Source: Daphnia pulex | Lineage: Eukaryota; Arthropoda; Branchiopoda; Diplostraca; Daphniidae | DNA length: 64,000 bases | Assembly (NCBI RefSeq): GCF_021134715.1 | Contig: NC_060021.1 | Coordinates: 10,014,501 to 10,078,500 of the forward strand | Reading direction: 5' to 3' | Part shown: one piece after another, positions 1 to 14,200 of the stretch | Position numbering within the stretch: the first letter of the stretch is position 1 | How the letters are laid out: every line of letters begins with the position of its first letter | Program-made: the position numbers and the translations under genes | The notes under the pieces: model-generated | Databases searched by the model: none | Seen by the model: only the letters and a program-made list of their open reading frames with translations | What the model was told of the DNA's origin: nothing

Positions 1-1331
1 ATTACAGCTATTTCTTTCTTTATTTTTTTTCGGAGGACAATGCAAAGTCGGTTTATTGCGACGTCGGCTTTTAGTTACATGTAAATTGTAGCGTTGCAAA
101 CCTAGTTTTGGCAATATGATATCGTCATATCAGGTTTTATTCGATTTATTTAGTTTTATTTATTTTTATTTTATTTAGTGTATTACCCAATCATTTTTTT
201 ATTTAATATTTGTTTTTTTTAAAGACAAATTTAATAAAATAATTACAAAAACTTTGAGTTAATTTTCGCAATTTGGCAAATGCAAAACCGAGATTGCAGA
301 CTACAAATTCAGCCAACGACACATGGAAGATTTTATTTCTTTTTCAATTTTTGAGAGTGATAAAAAACTAGAAATCATAGATAAAAACTACAAGGAAATA
401 GTTTGTGCACTTCACAACAGACATGTGCTATTCTGGCAGGTATGTTTGCCTTAATTTTGTGAACCTGAGTGTGAATCATTTTGTAGTGAACGAAGATGGC
501 AGAGGCAGACACAGACCTAGCTTTTTTTCTTGTCAGAGGCCAGACTCAGGCCACGATGGCCGAATTAGAATAAAACTTGAAAGAAAGTGATGAAGGCATC
601 TCAGAGTTTTCTTGTCCAACATCTTCCATGTGAACAAGTCACCTGGTGGTTATCGTTGGTGAAGAACTTCAACCCTCCAAGAGAGAACAGGTCTTCAGAA
701 CTGCGTCTTCCTTTCTTTGAGGACTTGAAGTTTATTTATTTGTAAATCTAGATGAAACTGAATCGTCAACCAAATATTATCAAGTTTACTGTCTTGTTTA
801 AGGCTAAAACCTTTTTTCGAAAAACCAGATGATTTAAATTCGTTAAATTTAGTTTTATTTTAAACTAAATTTGCAAGGCTAATAAATTGTAACTTGAAAG
901 GCAGACCATTACCCTGGTTACGTGACCGACAAAACGATGGGAAGTAGATCATTAAAATAAAAGCCAACGCGCGTCCCATCGTCGATCATTGGCGCACATT
1001 CAATCGAGTCGCCGGAACAGAAAATTCCGTAAAAAAAGAAGAAAAAAAAAGACCAATAGTATCCCTTGAGCATTGTTTGTTGTTGTTGTTGTTATTATTT
1101 ATTTTCCCTTTTGATAACAAGTGCGGCAACAGGACGGGTGGCCTTTTTTTCCCTCGGTTTTCTTTGGTGGTTTAGCTCAAGGCATCCTTTGAAGCTGGTT
1201 TGTGCTGGAACTGGTTTACGCGACTCACTTTATCTAAATAGTATCTCATTTTCTCCCGAATGAATTCAAAGTAGGCGACTCTGCGTGTGTGTGTATATGT
1301 ATCTGTGTTTACAAAGTGGAATTTCGCGAAG
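1..1331. other. AT-rich upstream region of the AHNAK-like gene
   Basis: No coding exon can be supported here. The first 900 bases are AT-rich with many T and A runs. A GC-richer stretch near 960-1020 could be promoter or 5' leader of the gene starting at 1332, but I see no TATA box at a clear initiator, so no promoter is called. The short open frame at 405-590 is interrupted by a donor-like site (GTATGT, about 448) and its phase does not fit the next exon. Confidence 0.4.
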
Positions 1332-1374
1332 ATGGGTTTAAATGGCTCGTATGCGACACGTGCAGCACGACAGA
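1332..1374 (+). CDS. Probable first coding exon (MGLNGSY...) with N-myristoylation signature
   Basis: ATG at 1332 is preceded by CGAAG. Fourteen codons plus one base run to a donor GTATGT at 1375. The leftover A joins the GT at the start of the next exon (1557), giving Ser, and keeps the frame of the peptide that follows (ADRQTKGPRIV). The start reads Met-Gly-Leu-Asn-Gly-Ser-Tyr, which fits the pattern for N-terminal glycine myristoylation (small residue at 6, no Pro at 7). The intron is 182 bp. This exon was chosen on phase, donor and start context alone, and an upstream exon outside the window remains possible. Confidence 0.55.
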
Positions 1375-2241
1375 GTATGTTACGAAAATGATAACAACAG
1401 AACATGAAGATCGAAATCTTAGATGCAAAATAAACAACCAGTAGAACATTCTTCGTCTTAAAAAAGAAAAAAACTGAAATCTAAGAAGAGAAATCACGGA
1501 CTGAAATAACAAATGATTTAATTACATTTCGTTGTTCTTCTTGTTTTACTTTACAGGTGCAGACCGGCAGACTAAAGGGCCGCGTATCGTGGAAAGCGGT
1601 TCGGGGTTTGACAATCCCTGCTTCGAGGCCAATCCTAATTCAGGTACGCCACACATTCTTCCATGTCCCTTTTAGCTTTCAAGCTGGATTTTCAACATGT
1701 ATCTAGTCTTTCATTTTGTCTTTCCCCCCTTTTCCTTTTTTCTGTTTTTACATAACCGCACAAGTAATGTGAGAGAGTCATACCATTTTCTTCGAAAAGG
1801 CAGCTAGTTTGTTTCGCGAATACGGCAATCAATATCTGTTCGGTTTTCTCCCCGCCATTTTTCATTGCCTAGTTTTTGCCATCTATCAACCTCAGCACAC
1901 ACAGCTGGGAAGATTTTTCATTTCGATGTGAATTGGGTGGCCAAAAAACCGACTCCGAAACAACTGCGCAATGACTTTTGCTCGGGGTTTTCTATAACTT
2001 GCGAGATTGTTTCTAACTGTTTAGAGCTCGACTGATATCTCTATTTCGTGCGCTTAGTTACGTCTAGTAGGACACCGTGTCGGTGCTTCAACACTTGTAT
2101 ATATTTCCACCAGCTTAAATAGATAGTGTATACATATCATTCCGTTTTGAAAGCGTAGCTGCATTATTTAGGTTTTATTTCTTTACAAGTGGCATACTTC
2201 ACGAAACGGGGAGGAAAGAGAGAAGAAGAAAAAAGAAAATC

Positions 2242-2282
<41 letters not shown>

Positions 2283-5200
2283 GAAAGAAAAAAGCACTTG
2301 ACCAACAAGCTTTGATTGCCTTACCCGCAAGACCTCACCTTGGCATTTCACGAGTTTAGTTGAAAGCGTCGCTGGCGGCCTGAAACACAATAACGCGCTT
2401 TGAAAGTATATAGATACACAACACTACGGGGCAGGGCATATGGGAAAGAAAATAACAACATTTAATTAAGGGACATTAGGCGGAGAGGGGAGAGAGAGAG
2501 GAAAACAACCGTAATAAAAGCGAGACGTGAAAAATGGTTTGTTTCAACTCCCTGAGATAAAATATAGCAGCAGCAGCAGCGGTGCTCTCTGGTTGGCTGT
2601 TTTTTTTCGGTCTCCGCTATGAGAATTGGAACGTGTCAGGTCGGGTCACGCACCTGTTGCAAAAAACAAAACCAAAAAATTGGTTTCCGAATCGACGTCG
2701 AAAAAAAGGGGTTCCCTTTTTCTTCTTTTTTTTGACAATAGGAACCACTAAACATCCGGCCACATCCCCCCTCAACTCACAGTTAAAATACGGTCGAACG
2801 CACGACGACCGGACGACCGACAAACGGTGACTGCGTCACTATATTTTCCAAACAATAAACATGCAGTGACCGTCGAGGGTGTGGCTGTTGCGCGATGACC
2901 GTATTGTTGTCGAGGATTTCACACGGACAACCGTCGGGTTGAACGTTTGAACTTTTGCGTTACTTTTTTTTTATTTCCTTTTTCTTTTTTTTCTTTTTTC
3001 AAACATTCCACGTCTATCAATAATATCCGAAAACTTGGTATATAGTATAACTCGGTCTTGGAAGTGTAATCAGATTCGATTCCTATACACATCGAGGCAA
3101 TGATGATTATATACCGCCGTCCCTCCCCTCCAGGGAAATTGAAATGAATATGATTGAGTTTACGCTCGGAGCCACCTGTTGAAAGTGTGAGGTCACCATA
3201 CCGATAATGCCGCACAATAGTAAACTTACCACACCACGCTATTTACAAAAGGAGGCTGTGGAAAAAGAAAAGAAAAACTATCGCAATTCCTTTGTTGTAT
3301 TTTTACTTTTATGGCCGAAAAAAAAAAGAAAAAAGAATGTGCCTTTCAGCATTTTTTTTCTTTTTGCTTCTTCGTATTAAGTGAAGAGATGATGTCATGC
3401 CGTGTTCTTGGCCCTTTCGGGTAGAAAAAAAAATAAATGTATTTTTTTTTTGTGAAAAAGAAATAACGTCAAGGATGTCGTCATCATCATTCCACCCAAC
3501 GGCAGTTGAAAGGTTAAAGAGGAGAGTGACGTGACAGTACACATTTTTTAACGTCAAAAAAGCTCAAGCTTCTTTCGGCGTTTTTGTGTGTGTGTGTGTG
3601 TTGGCCTCAGCGATGCGTTGTCTCGTGTGTTTTTGTTGGAAGACTGCGTCTCATTCAGTCGATCGTGAATCATTCACCGTGTTGTTGTTTTTTTATTTTT
3701 TCTTATTTCACGTTTCGCATAATTTTGTGTTTATTGTGCATTCCAGATGTTGTTGACGGCGGCAAGGCGGACGACTATGGGCAGAAGGTGAGCTTTTCTT
3801 CTTCTTCTTCTTCTTGGATAAGAAATAACGTGATTACAATGTGTGGAATAATGTTTGACTCTAGTCAATTAAAATCAAACATTTTAGAAGGAATCGTGAC
3901 TCGATATTATAATAAAGGCCTGGGCAACATTTCAAAAGGGAGAAAAAAAAAAGAAATTGAATTCGTCATTGTACCGTGTCGCACAGACCCTTGGGTGTGT
4001 TCGAATCTCTGATGTCATTTACTTCCTGCACCTACGCCGTGAATTTTTCCCTTCCCCCTCCTACCCCGAAATTTCCCATGTAGAATTATGACTTAACTAT
4101 GACGCAGGCAAGAAAGGAATGACGAGATGTAATTTTAGAATCAGCTGCTACCTACCATGCCTGTCTTTCTCTCTTATACGCATATTTTATAATGAAATAC
4201 CCGGATGAAACCTACCTGGTGAAAACCGGAAGGAACTTCCTACATCCGACACGTGAAACATTCCCGAGACCTGCGTGATAAAACTGTCAAAGACCCTCCC
4301 TGTTCGTCCCCTCCCCCTATCATTTCTTTTTTTTTTTTTTTTCTTTTTACCAAACACACAGAACGTCAAAAAAGATGAGGCATGGCTTATTAATATAATT
4401 GCTTAATACGTTGTTGGTTTTTTGTTCCAAGTTCCAGTCACGTAACGCGATTTGTTTTCTTTCAATTTGACCAGGATGCGAGGAGTACGTCATGGACGCC
4501 GTTGCGGTTCTTCGGCGCCAACAAAAACGAAAAGAAAAGATCCATGGACGATTCGTTTATTTCGGTAAGTGACTATTATCAGCGACGGTATTATATAACA
4601 TGTAGGACTGGAGAACTTTTGCAAGTCGCCTTTCTTTATTTCTCCGGTAAACACTCCAGAAGAAGGCCGAAAGAAAAAGGGAGGAATCGGGGAGAGCTGC
4701 CCAATTACAAGCGAATGTTGAATTGTGGCATTGCGTACATATGTAGCCTCTGTGCGTCCTTTAATGGCTTTTTACAAACATGATTTGTGAATCCTTTGGC
4801 TGTCAGATGGAGAAGAATTAGGGCGTTGGTTTCTTTAAAGTGACAGTCGAGGCTAATGAGGCCGAGGGAAAGTTTTTTTCTTTTCTTTTTTTAAAAACCT
4901 TGATTCTTTCGTGTTCCCTTCGGCGTCTATACTTACGACGGACATTCTTCGCGCTTATCGTCATCAGACGTGAATGATACAAAGTTACTTGCTTCACCGT
5001 GCAACTAACTACCTGGAAAGAAATCCTGATTTCGCCGCCGGTATTGCGTAAACATCAAATTGAATTTCAGAACTTTGCGATTACCATAAAATATCCATTT
5101 AAAAGCACAAATTCCGAAATGTGATTAACGAAAGCTGATGAATGATTTATGGCTATTTTGTTGTTGTTGTTGTTGTTATGTCAGCTGACCCTTGAGACAT

Positions 5201-8200
5201 CTGAATTTATCTCTTATTGATATTCCTTGTTACGTAGGAACCTGAACGCGTATCAGTGCAGCTGCGAGGACGCGATTTCACGGGCTTGGGACTTAACGTG
5301 ACTGGCAACATGAGAGACGGAATATTCATCAAAGATATTTCCAATCGCGGACCAGCCTTTGAGTCGGGCAAAATCGCTCCAGGTACTATAAATGCAAAGA
5401 TGGACTAACCAACTGGCCAAGACTAAATGGCTCGATGAACATTTTAGGCGATAGGATCCTCAATGTGACAATATCCTTCCGCAACGTCGTCTTCGAAGAT
5501 GCCATGACCATTTTGAGCTATGCGTCGCCATATGACGTCACCCTGGAGCTGGAAAAAGGTTTGCGCAACAACAGCAGCACGCTGAAGAAACGCAAAGCCT
5601 CCAGCACCGTGTCTCTGGCGTCGTCTTCGGCCAACGTGACACTCTTAGCTGGAACGGGATCCGCTCAGCCGGAAGGACCACCCAATGAGCGCTTGGTTCA
5701 TCCTTTATATCGCTCGCAGTCGATTGATGACCTATCCAAGGTGAGAATAAATATTCATATCTTGACTTGTGTTTCATGCGCAGCCTGTTGATGGCTCGTC
5801 GACATCTCGATTGCTGTTGCAGCTGTGATGTTGACTGATCTCCACGGTCTACTGTCGTCCTTGGGAAATGTTCCCAGTGAACGACGCAAGCCACACCAGC
5901 ACGTACGCGCTCGTCTCAGACGAAGAGAGAGAGATGATCGTGCTGGGTCTTTGAGTTGCATAGACCATAACCAAGGTCAGCCGAAGGTGGAAAGTCGGAC
6001 CTCTGAACAAGTTGGTTACCTGCCACTAAGGAAAGGCTCGTCGCTGTTGCGTATTTAAAAAAACGTCTTGTTTTTTTAAATTAAAATGTCGATCGCAAAT
6101 GACAAACAAGTTGTAATTTGCCATTATTTGTATTCAAGTTTGTTTTACATTCTGACAAGTTAATTAAATCCAAATTTTTGTCTTTTTTCAAAACAGGTTG
6201 GTCGAGCGGATAACACTATTCGGGCGGAAGTGCGAATTCCCAGCTTAACGGGCCAGCTAAGTGGCGGTCTGGCCAAATCAAAATTACTCGGAAAAGCGAA
6301 CCTTGAAATCGATGCGCCGAATGTTCCCGACGTCAAAATCAAAGGTGGAATTCCGAAACCTGGTTCCGTCAACATTAGCTTGGACCCTGGAGATATCAAC
6401 GTCGCTCCGCCGGATGCCTCTTTGACAGTCGACCCCAGTCGGTCCTCGAAAATGTCGAAATTCGGAATCAAAGTCTTGCCAGACTTTAAATTCAAAGGGA
6501 GCGCCAAAAGCCCTGATTTGGGCATGACGCCACTTCCTACCGGACTTGATGTACGAGAAGCTGAGCTTAGTATTCCTAAAGTAGAGATACACACACCCAA
6601 GGCTTCCGATCTTGCTGTAGACATCGACATGCCGGACGGCTCAAAAATCAAATCACCGAAAGGCAGCATCTCCATGGCGATTGACATGCCGGACCAAGAA
6701 TTTTCAGCTGCCGTGCCAGCCATGAACGTGCCCAGCGACGTCAAACTCAACATCGAAGCTCCTTCGCTCAATGTTTCCGCACCATCCGGCGTAGCCGAAG
6801 TGAATCTCAAGGGTCCCGCAATCAGCCAGCCCAAAATGGACATCAACCTCCCAACTTCAGCTAATCTGGGCCTCGATTTCACATCACCGAGATTGCCAGA
6901 TGTTGAAGTCGATCAAGAGATTCCGAACGATGTATCCATCGATTTAAACAAAGCTGCGAAATCCGGCTTTCATATCAAGTTCCCGAAATTTGGCGGAAAC
7001 AAATCCGCCAAGGCAGAAATACCTGAAACGGGTGTTGAAATCACGGCGCCAGAAATTGATGTGTCCTTGCCTGAAGCCTCCCTCGAAATTGACCCGAAGC
7101 TGAAAAAAGATGGGTCCAAAGCAGGATTCGAATTCAAAATGCCGAAGCTAAGCTTAAAGAAGAAACCCGAACTAGGCGTGGAAGTTAAAACGCCGTCCTC
7201 TGTGCAAGCACAGATCCCAGAGATCGATGTTGACGTGAAGATGCCTGGAGCTTCTGTTGACATTCAACCGCCATCAGTGTCCGTCTCCGCACCAGAAGTG
7301 GAATTACCTTCCGCATCCGTTGACGTTAAAAAACCCAAAATCGGCTTTTCCATGCCGAAATTCAATATGGGAAAGGACAATGTCGAACTCAAAGATTCTC
7401 TGGATGTGAATGTCGGTATTCCGAGTGCTCATATTGATGTATCTCGCCAATCAGATGATAGTGATAGCGACGATGACTCTGAAGGAGGGAAGAAAAAACT
7501 TAAATTCGGGAAAGTGCCTAAAATCAGCCTAAACAAACCTCACATTGAAGTAGAAGCTTCTGTTCCCGATGCCTCAGCAAAAATTGAGCTTCCCGATGCC
7601 CAAGTCGATGTTGGAGACTTTGATAAAATGGATGTCAAGACGAAGAACAAATTTGGATTTAAAATCCCGAAATTTGGCGCCGGTGCAAATATTTCTGGCG
7701 GAGACTTGGATTTGGACGCTTCCCGTGAACTTGAAGTGAAATTACCCAGCGCAGAAGTAAAAATTGAGACCAGTGATTCTTCCGACGACGACGAAGACGA
7801 AAACGGTGAAAAGAAGAAGAAACGCTTCAACATTAAGATGCCGAAATTTGGATTACCCAAAGCTGAGGTGGACGTGAACGCGCCCAACATCGCCATGCCG
7901 TCGATTTCCGCTGATGTGCCCAACATCACACCAATAGGAGGAAGCCTTGAAATTGGAGTTCCAAATCTATCAGGAGATGTTTTGAGGATGCAGTCTGACA
8001 GTGAAGACAGTGATAGTAAAGACGAAGGAAAGAAAAAGAGGAAATCTTTGAAGATTAATGCTCCCGAGCTTCAATTAGGTGGTGGCATTAATTCACCAAG
8101 TCTAGCACTCTCCCCTATTGCCATTGGCGATGTGAACACTTCTGGTGGTGCCGATGTCTCTTTCGACGTCAAAGCTCCGTCACTAAGTTTTTCGACTCCA

Positions 8201-11200
8201 GTCAGTTCTTCTGAATTCAAAGTCAAAGGACCAAGAATTGACCAGCCCAATATCGACGTTAGTCTCCCAACAGGAGCTAATCTGGACGTCAGTTTGAAAG
8301 CACCAAGCTTGCCCGATGTTCCAGTTGTTCCAGATATGTCTAATCCCGAGGTTTCTGTTGACTTGAACAAAGCTTCGAAATCTGGATTCCATATCAAATT
8401 CCCGAAATTTGGAGGAAGCAAAACTGTCAAAGCCGATGTTCCTGACGCGGGAGTTAAAATAGTCGCGCCAGAAATTGATGTATCCTTGCCCGAAGCCTCC
8501 CTTGAAGTTGACCCAAAGCTGAAAAAAGATGGGTCCAAAGCAGGATTCGAATTCAAAATGCCGAAACTAAGCTTAAAGAAGAAACCAGAACTAGCCGTGG
8601 AAGTCAAAGCGCCGTCTTCTGTACAAGCACAGATCCCAGAGATCGATGTTGACGTGAAGATGCCTGGAGCTTCTGTTGACATTCAACCACCATCACTGTC
8701 CGTCTCCGCACCAGAAGTGGAATTACCTTCCGCATCCGTTGACGTGAAAAAACCCAAAATTGGCTTTTCCATGCCGAAATTCAATATGGGCAAAGGACAT
8801 GTAGAACTTAAGGACTCTTCCAATATCGTCGTCGATGTTCCAAATGTTAAGGCCGATTTACCACATCTATCAGCTCTAAGTGACAGCGAAGAATCAGAAG
8901 GAGGAAAGAAAAAATATAAATTCGGGAAAATGCCTAAAATGAGCATGAACAAACCTCACATTGAAGTAGAAGCTTCTGTTCCTGATACCTCTGTAGCAGT
9001 TCCAGATATTGATGTTGGAGACTTGGATGTCAAGACGAAGAACAAATTTGGATTTAAAATCCCGAAATTTGGCGCCGGTGCAAATATTTCTGGCGGAGAC
9101 CTGGATTTGGATGCTTCCCGTGAACTTGAAGTGAAATTACCCAGCGCAGAAGTAAAAATTGAGACCAGTGATTCTTCCGACGAAGATGAAGACGAAAACG
9201 GTGAAAAGAAAAAGAAACGCTTCAACATTAAGATGCCGAAATTTGGATTACCCAAAGCTGAGTTGGACGTGAACTCGCCTAACGTCGGTGTATCTGGAAT
9301 TACCGCAGATGTGCCTAATATTAAACCAATTGAAGGAAGCCTTGAAATTGAAGCACCTAAATTCGATGCAACTTTCCCAAAGATGGACCTCGGTTATTCT
9401 GATGACGAAAGTAAAAAAAGTAAAAACACCATGGGCCTTGCCATTGGAGGAGCAGTACCCGATATTGATGCTAATGTAACAATGAATACGGGGAATATGG
9501 ATTTCAGCCTTGCAGACAAGAAGAAGAAAGGGGGATCTGAGTTTGGAATCAAATTTCCAAAAATGAAGACAAATTTGAAAGGAAATAAAGGCGACCATTC
9601 CGAATCGGACACCAGCAGCGATGAAGATGCCGAAGGAGACAAGGCGTTTGGTGGCAAAATTTCAATCCCGTCAATTGATCTCTCCAGACCCAAAGCTGAC
9701 TACCAAGGAAGCATTCAGCTTCCGAATGCCGAATTCGACGTAAAACAGCCCAAACTTGATCTCGAAACTGAGATCGGTGATGACGAAAACGACGACGACG
9801 ATACCAAAAAGAAGTCGAGTAAATTCGGATTCTCCATCAAGATGCCCAAATTTAACATGAAAAAGAAAACTCTTAACGCTGACATTGAAGACAAAGACCT
9901 TTCAGCGCATTTGAACCTTGATTCTATTTCCGGTGGCACTGACGACGACCGAAGCAGCGAAGACAAGAAGAAAGGGAAAGTGTCTGTCAAATTACCAAAA
10001 TTTAGCATGAAGAAACCCGACTTCGACGCTGACTTGAGTGTGGATAAGAACATCGACCTCAGAGCAGATGTGAAGGCGCCACAAGTAAATTTGCCGGAAG
10101 TATCTATCCACGGAGATAAGGAAATGCCCGGTTTTTCATTACCCGAAGTTTCTATCGAAAAACCTAAACTTGACTTGACTTTGGATTCAAATATCGACGT
10201 TGACGGATCAAAGAAATTCAGCATCGACTCGGGAAAAGTGAATTTCGGCCAACTACCAGCTGGTATTACAGTCGGAGGACAGGTGCAACCTCCCCGCGTT
10301 CCAGACGCTAGTTTGAACATTGCTACCGGTACCAGTCTGCAAGCTGACGTTGGGTTCCCGGGAGTTGAACTGGAAGTAGATCATGATGATTTTGATGACG
10401 AGAAAAAGAAGTCGAAATTTTTCAAGATGCCTAAATTTCATATGGGCAAACACCATGGCGAAGTCAAAGTTGATCATGGGGCTAAGGTGAATTTGCCAGA
10501 TGCCGAGCTCAATTTACCAACTGGAAAAGTGGAACTTGACCATAACATTAGTCTCGATGTTTCCAGCAAAGACGAAGGAGACAGCGACGACGACAAAAAG
10601 GACAGCGGCAAAAAGAAATCACGCTTTGGAATTAAAATGCCTAAATTCCAAATGAAGCACTCTCATCCCTCTGGCATGAATGTGGACATTAAACCCGAAG
10701 ATGTTGCTTTGGGGGTGAAAATTCCTACGTTAGAAGCCAATGTTGAATCGCTCACTCTGGAACAAGACTCCATCAGTTCGGATAACACGTCAATTGATAT
10801 GGATCTTCCTAAACTTCCTGACCTTAATCCGATTGAAGTAGACTTGACCGTTCCTAATGTGAAAGTCGAAGTTCCAGAAAAAGACTGCAAGAAGAAAGGA
10901 AAGTTTAGTTTTAAATCAAACTTTAAAATGCCCAAACTTCACATGAGTTCTCACGGTAAAGGTCACGCCGAATTGGAAGTCCCGTCAACCGAAATTACTT
11001 TACCTAAAGTGGAAATCGACTCGGCTGCAGAAATCCGCAAAAGCGACATTGATTGTGGTGACATTGAAACGGAAGCGCTGGATGTCAAATTCGGCGTAAG
11101 TTTGCCCAAAATCGACAAGCCCTCGACTGATTTCGATATCAAATTCGATTCCAAAATGTCTTACCCAAACCTAAGTCTGGATGTTAAAGGAGACGTCAAA

Positions 11201-14200
11201 TCAGATGAAAGTGACGATGAAAAAAATAAGGGAGAGAAAAAGAAATCTGTCGGATTGGGCTTTAAAATGCCAAAGCTCAGTGCCAGTCCCAAAACTGAGT
11301 TCAATCTGCCTGACGTCAAAGCCGAAGTAAACGTGAAAGCACCAAAGACAGAAGCATTGAAATTGGAGGGCAATTTTGATTTAGATGAAGGCGACCAATA
11401 CAAGAAATCTCCTTTTATTGTCAAAATGCCTGCCCTCAACCCAGTGAAGCCGGAAATGCAGTTAAACGTATCCGCACCCAAAGATGATTCACACAGCGAC
11501 GACAGCGATTCGGAAGAAGAGAAAACCAAGAAGGGATTTAAACTGGGATTTAAACTTCCCCAATTATCCATGCCACAGTTGAGCATGGGTGGGAAAAGTG
11601 AAGGTCTCCATGCCGACTCCACCTTGAATGTTAAAAAACCAGAACTGGACGCGCCTTCCATTGATACTAATGTTTCTCTTCCCGAAGTAAACATTTCAAC
11701 GAAGCAAAAGGGTCGTTTTGAAACTGACTTCAACATGCCATCCTTTTCCGCTGACAAAAAGACAAGCGACGACAGTAGCGATTCCGAAGACGAGAAATCA
11801 AAATCGAAAGGATTGAAACTTGGATTCAAAATGCCAAAGTTATCCATGGGAGGGAAAGGCAATGTTGATCTTGATGCGGATGCTGCCATCATGGTGAAAC
11901 AACCCGGATTAGATGTATCCTCAGTTGACGCTGAAATTTCACTTCCCGAAGTAGATGTGAAAAAGAAGGGAAGTTTTGGATCCCATTTCAAAATGCCAAC
12001 TTTTTCCACCAAAGCTGACGTAAGTGCAAGCGCCGAGCAGGTTGACAAAAGCGGCGACAGTAGCGATTCAGATGACGAGAAATCAAAGAAAGGATTGAAT
12101 CTTGGCTTCAAAATGCCAAAATTATCCATGGGAGGAAAAGGCGACGTCGATCTAGATGCAGATGCTTCCATCAAGATGAAAAAACCTGAATTAGATGTAC
12201 CCTCAATTGATGCTGATGTCTCTTTTCCAGAGGTAGATGTTACAACAAAAAAGAAGGGAAGCTTTGGATCCCATTTCAAAATGCCAACTTTTTCAACCAA
12301 AGCTGAAATCAGTGCAGCTGGTGGTGAGCAGATCGACACAAGCGACGATGACAGCGATTCAGATGATGAAAAATCAAAAAAGGGACTGAAACTTGGCTTT
12401 AAAATGCCAAAATTATCCATGGGAGGTAAAGGTGATGCCAATCTCGACGCGGATGCTGCCATCAAGGTGAAACAACCCGAAATAAACGTTCCCTCAGTTG
12501 ATGCTGAAGTTTCACTTCCTGAAGTAGACATCACGACAAAAAAGAAGGGAAGTTTTGGATCCCATTTCAAAATGCCAACCTTTTCCACCAAAGCAAATGT
12601 GACTGGCGCCGAACAAAATGACACGAGCGACGATGATAGCGATTCAGGGGACGAGAAATCAAAAAAGGGGCTGAAACTTGGCCTTAAAATGCCAAAATTA
12701 TCCATGGGAGGAAAAAGTGACGTCGATTTGGATGCGGATGCTGCCATCAAGATGAAACAACCCGAATTAGATTTACCCTCAGTTGGCGCTGACGTTTCTC
12801 TTCCCGAAGTAGACATCACAACGAAAAAGAAGGGAAGCTTTGGATCCCATTTCAAAATGCCAACCTTTTCCACCAAAGCAAATGTAAGTGGCGCCGAACA
12901 AGTTGACACGAGCGAAGATGATAGCGATTCAGGAGATGACAAATCAAAAAAGGGGCTGAAACTTGGCTTTAAAATGCCAAAATTATCCATGGGAGGGAAA
13001 GGTGATGCCAATTTCGACGCAGATGCTGCCATCATGGTGAAACAACCCGAATTAGATGTACCATCAATTGACGCTGAAATGTCACTTCCCGAAGTAGATG
13101 TTACAACAAAAAAGAAGGGAAGTTTTGGATCCCATTTCAAAATGCCAACTTTTTCAACCAAAGCTGACATCAGTGCAGCTGGCGGTGAGCAGATCGACTC
13201 AAGCGACGATGACAGCGATTCAGATGACGAGAAATCAAAGAAAGGATTGAATCTTGGCTTCAAAATGCCAAAATTATCCATGGGAGGCAAAGGCGACGTC
13301 GATCTGGATGCAGATGCTGCCATCAAGATGAAACAACCGGAAATAAACGTACCCTCAGTTGATGCTGAAGTTTCACTTCCTGAAGTAGACATCACGACAA
13401 AAAAGAAGGGAAACTTTGGGTCCCATTTCAAAATGCCAACCTTTTCCATCAAAGCAAATGTGAGTGGCGCGGAACAAGTTGACACGAGCGACGATGACAG
13501 CGATTCAGGGGACGACAAATCGAAGAAAGGATTGAAACTTGGATTCAAAATGCCGAAGTTATCCATGGGAGGAAAAAGTGACGTCGATCTGGATGCGGAT
13601 GCTGCCATCAAGATGAAACAACCCGACTTAGATGTACCCTCAGTTGACGCTGACATCTCCCTTCCCGAAGTAGACATCACGACAAAAAAGAAGGGAAGCT
13701 TTGGATCCCATTTCAAAATGCCAACCTTTTCCACTAAAGCCGATGTAACTGCAGGTAGTGGCGAACAGATTGACACCAGTGACGATGATAGCGATTCAGA
13801 TGATGAAAAATCAAAAAAGGGACTGAAACTTGGCTTTAAAATGCCAAAATTATCCATGGGAGGAAAAGGTGACGTCGATTTGGATGCGGACGCTGCCATC
13901 AAGATGAAACATCCCGAAATGAACGTCCCCCCTGTTGACGCTGAAATGTCACTTCCTGAAGTAGACATCACGACAAAAAAGAAGGGAAGTTTTGGATCCC
14001 ATTTCAAAATGCCAACCTTTTCCACCAAAGCAAATGTGAGTGGCGCCGAACAAGTTGTCACGAGCGACGATGATAGCGATTCCGAAGACGAGAAAGCAAA
14101 AAAGGGGCTGAAACTTGGCTTTAAAATGCCAAAATTATCCATGGGAGGAAAAGGTGACGTCGATTTGGATGCGGATGCTGCCATTAAAATCAAACAACCC

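Noticed and set aside
405..590. Upstream open frame as first exon of the AHNAK-like gene
   Set aside because: Its possible donor leaves two bases, which does not fit the phase required by the exon at 1557; the 1332-1374 exon fits exactly.
5825..6058. 77-codon open frame in the intron after the PDZ exons
   Set aside because: Not in phase with the upstream exon: entering at the nearby CAG acceptor gives an immediate stop. The peptide looks like random intron sequence.
6160..10935. Several 70-240-codon minus-strand frames under the giant exon
   Set aside because: Same cause: shadows of the AHNAK-like reading frame.
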